64,000 nt of DNA from JAJZEO01 sp964477345 (lineage in GTDB: Bacteria; Chlamydiota; Chlamydiia; Chlamydiales; 2-12-FULL-49-11): assembly GCA_964477345.1 (NCBI GenBank), contig CAYZDL010000005.1, forward strand, positions 18,318-82,317, in the 5' to 3' direction. The position numbers and the translations under genes are program-made. Positions 8,832-17,899 of this stretch are shown here, piece after piece; position 1 is the stretch's first letter; the number at the start of each line of letters is the position of its first letter. Below the pieces are notes generated by a model that ran no database searches, was not told the DNA's origin, and saw only the letters and a list, made by a program, of their open reading frames with translations.

Positions 8832-9617
8832 CTAGTTAGAGAGATCTACCGATCTTTTATAGGCGGTAAATAACATGAACGACTCTTGATTTGCCTCACG
8901 TGAGTGATACTTTCTTTCAACCTGAATATCAGAAAACCCAGATTCCTTCAGCATCGAAATAAACTCTCCCTTTGAATACCAACGAACAGTGAAGGTGCGC
9001 TGCTTGACTTCGAGGAGCTCTTTTTTCAACCAAAGCTCATCGCGCACACTCACAGAAATCACCTGCTCAACAGGATCGTGCTTCACCTCTTCACGGAACA
9101 CTTTACGCATATCTTTTGCCATCAATTTCTGATCACTGACGACACTCCACCCCCCCTTGGAACTCCCCACTTCATCCCACGGCAAAAAGAGCGCTATGAT
9201 CAATTTCCCCCCCTCATCCAAGTAGTGATAACACTTCTTGAGAGCTTCCTCAGCATCACTCCTATCAAAGACCAATTGAAAAGAACCGAGCGCACAATAG
9301 ATCAGAGCATAACTCTTCTTTAAGGTCAGTTCATGAAGTTTTTGGCAATAGAGCTCACTCGGTTCAATTTCCCCTGCCTTGGCCTTTCGCCTTAAAAGAG
9401 CGATCATTTCGGGAGAAGCCTCGACCCCTTCGACATCGAGCCCCTCCTTAAGATAGGGCAACAACAGACGACCCGAGCCGCACGCAAGCTCTAGTGCATG
9501 CCCCTGGCACTTCTGGATCTCATCCCGGTAAAAGTCGAGCTCAGCCTTATCGACATGAGGCTGCCAATACCGATACAATTTCCCGATTAACCCACGCACT
9601 CTCATCAACTGTCCCAC
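8832..9617 (-). CDS. Class I SAM-dependent methyltransferase
   Basis: 261 residues from GTG at 9617; an ATG at 9605 is an equally possible start and neither has a clear ribosome-binding site. Motif I of class I methyltransferases is evident as ALELACGSGRLLLPY at about residues 37-51, followed by an acidic strand VEGVEASPEMIALL and the motif-IV-like LIYCALGSFQ. The C-terminal part (KQRTFTVRWYS, F-SMLKESGF) is typical of small-molecule methyltransferases. Substrate unknown. It lies upstream of the ParA/pGP6 pair on the same strand with 95 bp between. Confidence 0.85.
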   Translation of the reverse strand: MGQLMRVRGLIGKLYRYWQPHVDKAELDFYRDEIQKCQGHALELACGSGRLLLPYLKEGLDVEGVEASPEMIALLRRKAKAGEIEPSELYCQKLHELTLKKSYALIYCALGSFQLVFDRSDAEEALKKCYHYLDEGGKLIIALFLPWDEVGSSKGGWSVVSDQKLMAKDMRKVFREEVKHDPVEQVISVSVRDELWLKKELLEVKQRTFTVRWYSKGEFISMLKESGFSDIQVERKYHSREANQESFMLFTAYKRSVDLSN

Positions 9618-9632
9618 TTAATCCATAAAGCA

Positions 9633-9658
9633 CAAAGGGGAGTATACACCCCCCCTTG
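9633..9658 (-). terminator. Possible weak terminator hairpin
   Basis: CAAAGGGG (9633-9640) can pair with CCCCTTG (9652-9658) between two minus-strand genes. There is no good T run, so termination is uncertain. Confidence 0.35.
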
Positions 9659-9685
9659 AATTGTTATCAATCGATTGACTTTTTG

Positions 9686-10801
9686 TTACTCGGCTACCGG
9701 CTTGATCTGTTCGATTTTTCTAAAGTAGTCGATCGCAGGACATGCTAAGAAGCGAACAAACAGTGATATCGGGAACAATACTACGAGTAGGAATTGCCCT
9801 GTACCCTTCATGAAAGTCTTCACAAAACCATCCTCATCCTGAACTTTCAGATACCCTTTAACAACTTCCCAACTCCTCTTCTTGACCTCAACTTCTACAG
9901 GATCTCCTTTAACAGCAGGTTTTGCTGCTTTTGCTCTCATTACAGGAGGCGGCACACTAACTTTTTTCTTCGGTGCCGGTCCCCCCTGAGGTGGTGCATC
10001 TGGAACAGCTAGTTCCTGTGGTGGCACAGATCGCTCTTGAAGCGGTGCAGGCGGTCCCTGTGATGACACTGGTTGACCTTGAGCAGGTGGAAGAACATCA
10101 ACCTGTGAGGGTAGTGGTGTCATTTCTCTATTAACATGAGCATCACCCTCTACGAGCAAAGCATTGTCATCCTCGTGTTCTACAGGAGAAAGTGATAAAT
10201 CTCGATAAGAATTCACTGAAGAAGCTTCCCCTTCCTCATCATCTTCTTCTTCTTCAGAGGCTGCTTGACCCACAGATGCATCGTCTCCTTCTCTTAATTC
10301 AGCTGGAATACCTGCTGGAACATCTCCATTGTCTCCAGGCCCGATTGGAGGAATGTCACCCTGCCCATCTACAACTAAACCAGTCGCTGGGTCATTTTCA
10401 ACATGAGCCTCTTCTACTCCACCCTGAACAACTACGACAACATCTCTACCAAATGTAGCGATATACTTCTCTTCTAGTGCGTCCATATTGAGTAGATTAG
10501 AATTCCCATCTAAAAGCGCCTCTAACTCTGCATCAGTTAAGTTCTCACCTAAAAGACGTCGAGCGTAACTTCCCTCATCCTGAGATTCAAGTAATCCCTT
10601 TGCAATCATAGCTCTTGATTCGGTCTTCGCCATCTCTGGTGCTACTGAAGGTGCTGTTTTTCTAAAAAAGTTTGTTACTTTGCCAGCGCGATCCCAAACT
10701 GCCCCTCCAATCTCACCTAAAACACCCGAGTTATAAACAGTGTAAGCTGCAGTCGCTGCTGCCACTGCACCTAAACCTTCCACTCCAATCATATTTTCCA
10801 T
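9686..10801 (-). CDS. Acidic, proline-rich protein with C-terminal membrane segment (effector-like)
   Basis: 371 residues of unrecognised family. The N-terminus (residues 1-30) is Gly/Ala-rich and mildly hydrophobic. Residues 130-250 are acidic and low complexity (DEEGEASSV), followed by a Pro/Gln-rich stretch. The last 70 residues form a distinct module: a KKVSVPPP motif, then basic residues, KRSWEVVKGYLKVQD, a hydrophobic segment (FLLVVLFPISLFVRFLA) and a short polar tail. The neighbouring 940-residue protein ends in the same module, so the two are related by that tail. There is no classic signal peptide. A type III secreted or inclusion-membrane protein is a reasonable inference from the T3SS neighbourhood and domain layout, not a demonstration. 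Confidence 0.7.
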   Translation of the reverse strand: MENMIGVEGLGAVAAATAAYTVYNSGVLGEIGGAVWDRAGKVTNFFRKTAPSVAPEMAKTESRAMIAKGLLESQDEGSYARRLLGENLTDAELEALLDGNSNLLNMDALEEKYIATFGRDVVVVVQGGVEEAHVENDPATGLVVDGQGDIPPIGPGDNGDVPAGIPAELREGDDASVGQAASEEEEDDEEGEASSVNSYRDLSLSPVEHEDDNALLVEGDAHVNREMTPLPSQVDVLPPAQGQPVSSQGPPAPLQERSVPPQELAVPDAPPQGGPAPKKKVSVPPPVMRAKAAKPAVKGDPVEVEVKKRSWEVVKGYLKVQDEDGFVKTFMKGTGQFLLVVLFPISLFVRFLACPAIDYFRKIEQIKPVAE

Positions 10802-10892
10802 AACAACCCCTAAAAGGATAAAATATTATTAATTACGTAATAATTATAACAATAAATAGATTTATCTCATAAAAAATTGATTAGAATTTATG

Positions 10893-10930
10893 AATAAAAA
10901 AAAGTTTCCAAGACAAAGCTCAGAAACTTT
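10893..10930 (-). terminator. Rho-independent terminator
   Basis: On the minus strand AAAGTTTC, a 14-base loop, GAAACTTT and a T-rich tail (inverted repeat at 10901-10908 and 10923-10930). It closes the transcript of the 940-residue protein. Confidence 0.75.
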
Positions 10931-10945
10931 CTTTTAAAATTTATT

Positions 10946-13768
10946 CTAGGCTCTTGCTCCTACGGGCGGCACAAACGAACCGTCTGGTCTCACTCTCTCA
11001 GCAATACAACGATCATAGAAGCTGAATGCCAATCGAAGAGCTAGTGTCAAAGGAAACGCAATTAACGCGAGGATTCTTACAGCCACCTTCATTACTTGTA
11101 GAATGAAAGGATCTGCATCCTGAACTACGATGTAACGGTCCTTGAAACTCTGCCAAGTGCTTTTAGCCTCAACAGGCGCCGCCTGTCTCGCCACTTTTCC
11201 TAGCGGTGGCGGAACTGCGACCTTCTTTGACCTTTCAACTGGTTTCGGCCCTGTTCCAGGCAAAGGACGAGCTCGATCAGATTCATGCATTCTTGGTGCT
11301 TGCGGCTCTTTCGGCCCTTGCGGTCCTGGATCTCCCAGTCTTGGAACCCCAGGTTCAGGAACAAATCCAAATGCAGGAAGAATTCTACTTAGCTCTTCAT
11401 TCAGACTTGTGGTGTGTGATGGGGAAACCGCTGCAGATGACACAAATTCGTCACCATTTCCACTGTATTGAGGCGCAAAACTTAAAACTGGATCAAAGCC
11501 TGGCTGCTCTTCAGTAACGTGATATTCGACTAGTTGACTAGTTGGCCCGTCTGGCGGAAGAATTGACAACGCGTGATGATCTTCCTCTCTATACATGCCC
11601 CCCGAACGTAAAACTGCCCTCACAAGATCCCTTAGCCTTTCAGGAGAGACCCAGAGCATACTATCAGGAAGTATAACACCTATGTAATCCGAAGAAGGTT
11701 TGAATCCAAGGCTAAGTCGAGGAGGTACTTCATAAAGCCGTCTTAAAACTGTCATTACATTAGAGCTTTCTAAATCTAATGGTCTCTTTTGTCTACCTTT
11801 TGAAACAACAGACAACTCTTGAGGGGCGTTGACTGCATTTGAATCCTGAGTAGCTAAATAAGCTCTCGGAAGATCCCTAACTATTCGCGGCTCTAATGAA
11901 GCAAGGATTTTTCGTGATTCTTCAGAACATGCCGCCCCACCGGATAATCGACTGTAATAGATCTCTTCTTCTTCAAGCGCCAGTAACGCCTTATTAAAAC
12001 GAACCTCGTCACTATTTCCAATCCGATTTACGTATCGTCTTGCCAAAGTCTTAATTTCTTGAAGTGTAGTCTTCTTGCTAAGCGGAAAATTATCGACCTG
12101 ATAAACAAGAGCTTCGAGGTGCAAGTAAAAAGCCCTTACTGCCCTTGGATATTTTTGGATTTGCCGAATAATAAGCTTATTTGATTTATCAAAAACTCCA
12201 CCGAACACTGTATTATCAAATCGAGGCGCTAATTTGTCCATAAGTAATAGGCAAGCTTTATAGTCTCCTAATTGCCTTTCATCAATTACTAATAGCTCGT
12301 CCTCTTCAGAAAGTCCGAAGTCAGGAACAAATCGTCCACTTTTCCCTTCAACATACGCGTTTAAACACGTTTCAAAATTATCAAATGCACGATTCTGATA
12401 GTAGGCAAAAAGGGCATCTAAAATTTCTATTGACTTCGCTGGAGATTGTTTCATTTGTTGGCATAGATCTTCATTACGCGCGCCAAAAAACGATCTTTCA
12501 TTGAGTCTTGCATCTTTCCTCACTAGTTGACACAACTCATCATGAACACGGCATGCAGCTTCGTAATTGGCTTCTCCAAGAGCAAACTCATACTCTGTTA
12601 CTGAAGAAGTCTCACTTTGTGCATCATCTTCTTCAATAAATCTATTATACTCTTCTGCAAATTTCTCGACAAAGGCTCCCGTTGATAAATCGATGAATTT
12701 TTTTAATAAGGTCCCAAATTCCTCAAAAAGCTTTTTTTGATACTTAATCAGAAGAATCTCAAAAATCCCATTTGCCTCGTTAGGAGACTCGATAATCTGA
12801 TTTTTACGCATTTCATTGTCATCATCGCTAAAAAAGAGTATGGTATTATATCTCTGATTCTCGCGGACTGCTTCTCGCAGTTCATGCTGCTTTAGATTTA
12901 CGTACAAGGGCTCATCCGCCTCTGGATCTCTCAGGCCGTCTACAAACGCTTCTATCACTAGTTGTTCAGTATTTAGTCTTCTTACCGCGTCTTTAACCCC
13001 TAGTACAACGTCTCTAAATTTTGGCTTTCTAGCACTGGCATCTTGAGTATTGTCTCGGATCGTTCGATTAGTTTCTCTCGCTGGCTGAACATACTTTAAA
13101 AGCTCACGGACGGCTGCTAATGAAGCCTCATCATTAAATGTATTTCCTATGGCTAATTGAACCTCTTGACTTGTATGAGTGAGGTGTTCGCTTTTGGTGG
13201 GTTGTAGAATTGCACATAAAGTTCGCGCAATTTCCTGAAGACGTTCTGGAGCTAGCCAAACGATGCGGTCCGGAGTCACTTCAACCGCTCTCCACCCAGG
13301 TAACTCAATTTGTGGAGTGGGTGCCTTAAGGCAACGATCAAGATGAGCTCTAATCTTTTCTTCATTCAGCTTTTCAGTAGTAGAGCTCAGAACTCTCATC
13401 GGCGTTAAAGCATCTACACCGTCAAAAGACAATCTTCTCCGACTAACAGGTCCACCTCTATCTCCACTTTCTTCTTCCTCACTTTGCCGATCGCCATTTT
13501 CATCTTCACTTCTTCTATTCCGGTCTGGTAAGGGCGTTGAGGTTTGCTGAGGACTCCCAGTTATCGGACTTGAAATAGATTGAGCTCCAACGTGGGAGGC
13601 GCTACTAACAGTTTGACGCCAACCACCTTCTGATAAAGGTGTACCTGGGCTATTACTTGATAAAGATGTATCTTGGCCATCATCGTATTCGGGATCTAGA
13701 GGTGACAGCCCGGTCATAAACGGGCCCCAAGGACTGTTCATTAAACTATACACATCATTGAAATCCAT
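10946..13768 (-). CDS. Large effector-like protein with internal duplication and C-terminal membrane module
   Basis: 940 residues, no recognised domain and no signal peptide. The N-terminal 150 residues are Ser/Pro/Asp-rich. A segment near residue 170 (TPDRIVWLAPERLQEIARTL) is echoed near residue 725 (LPDSMLWVSPERLRDLVRAV), showing an internal duplication around two rather charged helical blocks. The region between is helix-rich and acidic. A proline-rich linker with KKVAVPPP precedes a C-terminal module (STWQSFKDRYIVVQD and the hydrophobic ILALIAFPLTLALRL) that matches the tail of the adjacent 371-residue protein. It is located immediately upstream of the T3SS operon but on the other strand. 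A host-directed membrane-anchored effector is the leading inference. Confidence 0.72.
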   Translation of the reverse strand: MDFNDVYSLMNSPWGPFMTGLSPLDPEYDDGQDTSLSSNSPGTPLSEGGWRQTVSSASHVGAQSISSPITGSPQQTSTPLPDRNRRSEDENGDRQSEEEESGDRGGPVSRRRLSFDGVDALTPMRVLSSTTEKLNEEKIRAHLDRCLKAPTPQIELPGWRAVEVTPDRIVWLAPERLQEIARTLCAILQPTKSEHLTHTSQEVQLAIGNTFNDEASLAAVRELLKYVQPARETNRTIRDNTQDASARKPKFRDVVLGVKDAVRRLNTEQLVIEAFVDGLRDPEADEPLYVNLKQHELREAVRENQRYNTILFFSDDDNEMRKNQIIESPNEANGIFEILLIKYQKKLFEEFGTLLKKFIDLSTGAFVEKFAEEYNRFIEEDDAQSETSSVTEYEFALGEANYEAACRVHDELCQLVRKDARLNERSFFGARNEDLCQQMKQSPAKSIEILDALFAYYQNRAFDNFETCLNAYVEGKSGRFVPDFGLSEEDELLVIDERQLGDYKACLLLMDKLAPRFDNTVFGGVFDKSNKLIIRQIQKYPRAVRAFYLHLEALVYQVDNFPLSKKTTLQEIKTLARRYVNRIGNSDEVRFNKALLALEEEEIYYSRLSGGAACSEESRKILASLEPRIVRDLPRAYLATQDSNAVNAPQELSVVSKGRQKRPLDLESSNVMTVLRRLYEVPPRLSLGFKPSSDYIGVILPDSMLWVSPERLRDLVRAVLRSGGMYREEDHHALSILPPDGPTSQLVEYHVTEEQPGFDPVLSFAPQYSGNGDEFVSSAAVSPSHTTSLNEELSRILPAFGFVPEPGVPRLGDPGPQGPKEPQAPRMHESDRARPLPGTGPKPVERSKKVAVPPPLGKVARQAAPVEAKSTWQSFKDRYIVVQDADPFILQVMKVAVRILALIAFPLTLALRLAFSFYDRCIAERVRPDGSFVPPVGARA

Positions 13769-13986
13769 ACTGTACTTACCATAATTAATTTGTTTGTAAA
13801 GCTATTTTTTCAACAAATAGACTTTAACTGATGATTTATTATTAAGTCAGGAAAATTATATCAGTTCTCTTAGATATCATCAATTATAATTTGTCCTACT
13901 AAATGCGTAATTAAAAATAGGTTTATGCAAAAATCTCCTGGGTTGTTATAAAGGCCTTTTCCTCTCAATTTAAAAGGGGGTATTAA

Positions 13987-14334
13987 TTGCTTGAGGTAAA
14001 TAATTATTTTAACCCTTCGCCGGAAGATGCATTTAAAATATTCTCTTACCATGAAAATAGGGTGGTTATAAAAGCGGGCGAAGTCGAGGAAGATCATTGG
14101 ATCGAGGTGATGCATGAAATGAGGCCCTTTGGAACCCTCTGCGCAATTGTCGAGGCTGGGGGGGATGAGCCATCTTTGCGAAGGCGTCTTGTATCACTTT
14201 GTGTGGCGGGGGTGGAGGAGATCACTTTTGTAGGCAGGTCACGCATTGAAGTCGAGATCTCTATTTCTCTTTGCCTTGCAATTAGTCGTGATGAGCGTCT
14301 TGGTTTGAAAATCTTTGGCATACCCAAATTTTAA
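13987..14334 (+). CDS. Small protein of unknown function
   Basis: 115 residues starting at TTG 13987, with AGGGGG 6 bases upstream. No signal peptide, no recognised family. It contains alternating hydrophobic strands and a hydrophobic C-terminal stretch (EVEISISLCLAIS). It precedes sctJ by 99 bp in the same orientation, so it may be part of, or lead into, the T3SS transcript. The ORF is clean and has normal codon use, but evidence for function is nil. Confidence 0.5.
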   Translation: MLEVNNYFNPSPEDAFKIFSYHENRVVIKAGEVEEDHWIEVMHEMRPFGTLCAIVEAGGDEPSLRRRLVSLCVAGVEEITFVGRSRIEVEISISLCLAISRDERLGLKIFGIPKF

Positions 14335-14433
14335 ATCAACTTGGGTATAATTAGTCGCGCGTGCTAAAGAAAAGAATAAGACGTGTAAGGAATGTTGCAC
14401 CTGATGTAGACTAATTTGTTAAATGAGGTTCCT

Positions 14434-15360
14434 ATGAAACGATTTTTCGCTTTAATTGTGATGGTTTTTTTTCTTTCGAGTTGCGGAGATTCGCGTGCGA
14501 TTGTTTCAGGGGTCGATGAACGTGAAGCAAATATCATCTTAGTCTTTTTGGATAGCAAAGGTATCATTGCAATTAAAGAGGCAATGGCTACAAGTCCTGG
14601 TGGCAGTATGGGTGAAGCTGCAGCTCTTAAGTACAACATCATCGTCGATAGAACTCGTGCAATTGATGCGATGGCTCTTTTAAACAGCAATGGACTTCCT
14701 CACCGTCAGGGGCCGACTTTGCTCGATCTATTTGCTAAGCAAGGATTGATGTCGACTGATAAAGAGGAGACCGTTCGTTATCAGGCGGGTTTAGCTCAAC
14801 AAATCACCAATATGATTTTGATGATTGATGGGGTGATCGATGCGTCAGTTCAGCTTTCATTTCCGGTGGCCGAGATCGCCGGTGAAGAGACCACTAAAGA
14901 GCCTGTTACTGCGGCAGTCTTCGTGAAACACCAGGGAATTATCGATGATCCAAATTCCCACCTTGAAACAAAAATTAAGCGTCTTGTTTCAGGGAGCGTC
15001 AATGGGCTTGATATCAACAACGTCACTGTCATCTCCGACAGATCTCGATTCACTGATATTTCTGCCTCAAGCTTACCTGATTCTCTTGATAAGGGTGGAG
15101 AATATGTCCGTATCTGGTCGATGGTGATGAGTCGGGAATCTGCTGCCACATTTCGTTTTGTCTTCATTATGCTTCTTACCATCTCGATTATTTTAGCTTT
15201 GCTATTTGCTTGGCTCGTTTGGAAAATTTATCCGACATTGAAGACAAAAGGTGGTTTTAGTGAACTCTTCAATCCTCTCCCCCTGATCAAAAAAATGAGT
15301 GGATTAAGTAGCAGTGGTAGTGGTGCTGATGGTGGACCCAAAGAGGGGGTAAATGAGTAG
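14434..15360 (+). CDS. sctJ: T3SS inner-membrane ring lipoprotein SctJ
   Basis: 308 residues. The ATG at 14434 is preferred because GAGG lies 6 bases upstream and it places a lipoprotein signal peptide at the N-terminus with the cysteine of LSSC at residue 17. The YscJ/FliF-type features follow: EREANIIL, the NSNGLP motif, LAQQITNMI and a variant of the VSVLIS strand. A transmembrane helix lies near residues 240-265. SctJ forms the inner-membrane ring of the injectisome. It is first in a tight operon: its stop overlaps the next start by 8 bases. Gene order matches Chlamydia CT559-CT564. Confidence 0.95.
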   Translation: MKRFFALIVMVFFLSSCGDSRAIVSGVDEREANIILVFLDSKGIIAIKEAMATSPGGSMGEAAALKYNIIVDRTRAIDAMALLNSNGLPHRQGPTLLDLFAKQGLMSTDKEETVRYQAGLAQQITNMILMIDGVIDASVQLSFPVAEIAGEETTKEPVTAAVFVKHQGIIDDPNSHLETKIKRLVSGSVNGLDINNVTVISDRSRFTDISASSLPDSLDKGGEYVRIWSMVMSRESAATFRFVFIMLLTISIILALLFAWLVWKIYPTLKTKGGFSELFNPLPLIKKMSGLSSSGSGADGGPKEGVNE

Positions 15361-16222
15361 CCTTAAAAGCATGATTTGCACAAAGCATTTTGTCGAGTCA
15401 CAGCTCCCTGAAAAACGGAAAAAGCTTCTCTCCTATTTGAGCACTTCAGGTCAGGATCAATATCAAAAGACACCGACAGTTCAAACCGGTGCATTCGAAG
15501 ACCTTAGTTTGAGTGGATTGTTGGGGAAAATCGATCCAAGCCATTTTGTGAATGTATTGTCTCCCCTTGCCCATGAAACAAAAATCGCCTACTTATCAGC
15601 TCTTTCTCCTCATATTCGTAATGAGGTGGCCAATTTTTTGTCGATTAAAGATTCATTTTATGAATATGAGCCGAAACTACGTGAAGATTTTCTTCAAAAG
15701 ATCCTCTCTCTTCTTTGTGCGGGGCAATCACCGATTCTCCCATTTTCCTATTTTCCGGATGATCCCCTTCTTTTTTTGGTGAAGGCGGATGGAATAGAAT
15801 TGTCGACCCTTTGCTGTTTTCTTGGTCTTTTTGATTTAATCGAGGAGATCCCAAAGGTGATCGATGGGAAGCTTTTAGTGAAATTGGAGGAAGCCCTCTC
15901 CCCTGATGAAATCTCTGTTTTGCAAGAGATTGGAAGGATGAGGGGCGAGAAGGTTCACTTTGAAGAGATTGGCCTTAGACATTGGAATGGAGATGTGAGT
16001 TTACTCCGAGGTGTTCTCAAGGAGCGGGGAATCAATCGCCTGGCAAAGGCATTAAGCCACTCCTTTGGTGATCTCATCTGGCTCGTCGAACAGATCATGG
16101 ACGCGAGGATGAAAATTGAGTTTCAGCGCTACCGCATCGAGATGGGTGATCGAAAACAAGTTGATCTTTTGATAAAGCAAGTAAGATTTTGTTGGGAAAA
16201 AATATGTACACATTCACATTGA
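15353..16222 (+). CDS. T3SS operon protein between sctJ and sctL (SctK-like position)
   Basis: 289 residues with no motif I can name with certainty. It overlaps sctJ by 8 bases and sctL by 19, so it is translationally embedded in the T3SS operon. Position and size match chlamydial CT560 and the place of sctK in Ysc-type operons, whose products link the cytoplasmic sorting platform to the ring. The protein is helical, with an AFEDLSLSGLLGKI segment and a charged C-terminus (MKIEFQRYRIEMGDRK). Assignment rests on position only; sequence homology to SctK is inferred. Confidence 0.7.
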   Translation: MSSLKSMICTKHFVESQLPEKRKKLLSYLSTSGQDQYQKTPTVQTGAFEDLSLSGLLGKIDPSHFVNVLSPLAHETKIAYLSALSPHIRNEVANFLSIKDSFYEYEPKLREDFLQKILSLLCAGQSPILPFSYFPDDPLLFLVKADGIELSTLCCFLGLFDLIEEIPKVIDGKLLVKLEEALSPDEISVLQEIGRMRGEKVHFEEIGLRHWNGDVSLLRGVLKERGINRLAKALSHSFGDLIWLVEQIMDARMKIEFQRYRIEMGDRKQVDLLIKQVRFCWEKICTHSH

Positions 16223-16824
16223 TTAAGAAGGGCGAGATCCATACAGGGCCTGGCAAAATTATCCCGAGGGATGCAGGGAGCGATTTAGTTTCCAGCATTG
16301 ATGTATTGAAAGAGGCTCAGGAAGAGGCAAAAGAGATCATTGCCGAGGCCAAAAACGAAGGAGAAGAGCTTCGCTCACAAGCTAAAGAGGCCGGGTTTAA
16401 AGAGGGCCTTGAATTATTTAATGAACACATCAAGCTCTTTGAGGACCGTCTTAAGGTGCTCAGGCACGAAATGCAAAAGGCGATGCTTCCATTGGTGTTA
16501 AAGTCGACAAAAAAGATCATTGGGCAAGAGCTCGAACTCAATCCAGATAGCGTGGTGAACATCGTACAAGAATCGATCAAGGGGGTATCTGGGGCAAGAG
16601 TGGTGAAAATTTATGTGAACAAGGCTGATTCCGATATTTTGGAAAAAGCAAAAGAGTCTCTGAAAGGGAGCTTTGAGGCGGTCGAGAGTTTTACGATCGA
16701 AGAGAGGGGTGATGTCGAGAGGGGTAGTTGCATCATTGAAACAGAACGAGGGATTTTGAACGCAACATTAGAAAATCAATTCCGAGCCCTCGAAAGGGCA
16801 TTTGAAATGCATAGGAACAAATGA
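16204..16824 (+). CDS. sctL: T3SS stator protein SctL
   Basis: 206 residues from ATG 16204; an upstream in-frame TTG is less likely. SctL/FliH proteins regulate the export ATPase. The typical design is present: a long Glu/Ala/Lys helix (residues 40-90, EAQEEAKEIIAEAKNEG), then a globular domain with VLKSTKKIIGQEL and a C-terminal VERGSCIIET. The gene overlaps its upstream neighbour by 19 bases and the sctR start by 4. No ATPase gene (sctN) is in this window, consistent with chlamydiae where it lies elsewhere. Confidence 0.9.
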   Translation: MYTFTLIKKGEIHTGPGKIIPRDAGSDLVSSIDVLKEAQEEAKEIIAEAKNEGEELRSQAKEAGFKEGLELFNEHIKLFEDRLKVLRHEMQKAMLPLVLKSTKKIIGQELELNPDSVVNIVQESIKGVSGARVVKIYVNKADSDILEKAKESLKGSFEAVESFTIEERGDVERGSCIIETERGILNATLENQFRALERAFEMHRNK

Positions 16825-17624
16825 GACATTTAAGGCGATATTTTCTAATCCTTTGTTTTATCTTCACATCGGTGGGGTTTAATTTGCAGGCGGCCCCAAA
16901 CCAAGGAAACTCGGTCTTTAGCCAAAGCGTTCAACAAGTAGATGAAGAAAAGCAGCCTCCACTTGTCCAAAAAGTTGCCCTACTTGCATTTTTATCGCTT
17001 CTCCCTTTTATCGTCATGTTGTTGACGTCGTTTTTGAAGATGGTGATTGTGTTGTCGCTCTTACGGCAGGCTCTAGGAGTACAAAACTCTCCCCCTAACC
17101 AAGTAATCAATGGAATGGCCTTACTAATGGCCGTCTATGTGATGTTTCCGACTGGCCTTGCGATGTACAAAGAGGCAGAGACATACATAGAACAAGAGGC
17201 GCCAAAGAGTGCCAATCTTATGGATCAGGCATCAATTGAGTATTTAGTCGGTGTCTTAGACAAGGGAAAAGAGCCAATGAGAAAATTTCTCGTTCGCAAC
17301 ACAATTCCGAAGCACACCAGCTATTTTTATCAATTGGCCAAGCAAAAATTCCCTAAACCTTACAAAAATGAGCTGAAATCGAATGATTTTATTGTTTTGA
17401 TTCCTGCCTACATCACAAGTCAAGTGAAAGGAGCTTTTGAGGTGGGTGTTTTAATCTACCTTCCTTTCTTCGTCATCGACCTTGTCACTTCCAACATCTT
17501 GCTTGCGATGGGGATGATGATGCTTTCGCCTTTGACGATCGCTCTTCCTTTAAAGCTTCTCCTATTAGTTATGGTCGATGGTTGGACTTTAGTGATAGAG
17601 GGCATTGTATTAACTTATAGGTAA
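16821..17624 (+). CDS. sctR: T3SS export apparatus protein SctR
   Basis: 267 residues, FliP/SctR family, forming the core of the export gate. An N-terminal signal-like hydrophobic segment ends near ...LQAAPN at about residue 26. The conserved region starts with LLPFIVMLLTSFLKMVIVLSLLRQALG and continues through NQVINGMALLMA, and the last third carries ITSQVKGAFEVG, FFVIDLVTSNILLAMGMMMLSP and LPLKLLLLVMVDGW. All typical motifs are intact. It overlaps sctL by 4 bases. Confidence 0.96.
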   Translation: MRHLRRYFLILCFIFTSVGFNLQAAPNQGNSVFSQSVQQVDEEKQPPLVQKVALLAFLSLLPFIVMLLTSFLKMVIVLSLLRQALGVQNSPPNQVINGMALLMAVYVMFPTGLAMYKEAETYIEQEAPKSANLMDQASIEYLVGVLDKGKEPMRKFLVRNTIPKHTSYFYQLAKQKFPKPYKNELKSNDFIVLIPAYITSQVKGAFEVGVLIYLPFFVIDLVTSNILLAMGMMMLSPLTIALPLKLLLLVMVDGWTLVIEGIVLTYR

Positions 17625-17628
17625 TCGA

Positions 17629-17895
17629 ATGTTTGCTGCTGAAATCTACCAACTTGCCTACCAATCACTTCTTTTGATCTTAATTTTATCTGGCCCTCCA
17701 ATTCTCATTAGTATGATTTTTGGTTTAACTGTGGCGATCTTTCAAGCAGCGACTCAGATCCAAGAGCAGACCCTTTCATTCACGATCAAGCTTGTCGCTG
17801 TAATATTGACCCTCATGTTAATGGGTGGGTTCTTATCTACTCAAATCATGCAATTTGCTCAGACGATTTTTTCTAACTTTCACAAATGGCAATAG
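17629..17895 (+). CDS. sctS: T3SS export apparatus protein SctS
   Basis: 88 residues with two transmembrane helices, the FliQ/SctS family. The second half shows the family pattern AATQIQEQTLSFTIKLVAV. It starts 4 bases after the sctR stop. SctS forms part of the helical gate together with SctR and SctT. Confidence 0.95.
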   Translation: MFAAEIYQLAYQSLLLILILSGPPILISMIFGLTVAIFQAATQIQEQTLSFTIKLVAVILTLMLMGGFLSTQIMQFAQTIFSNFHKWQ

Positions 17896-17899
17896 GTTC

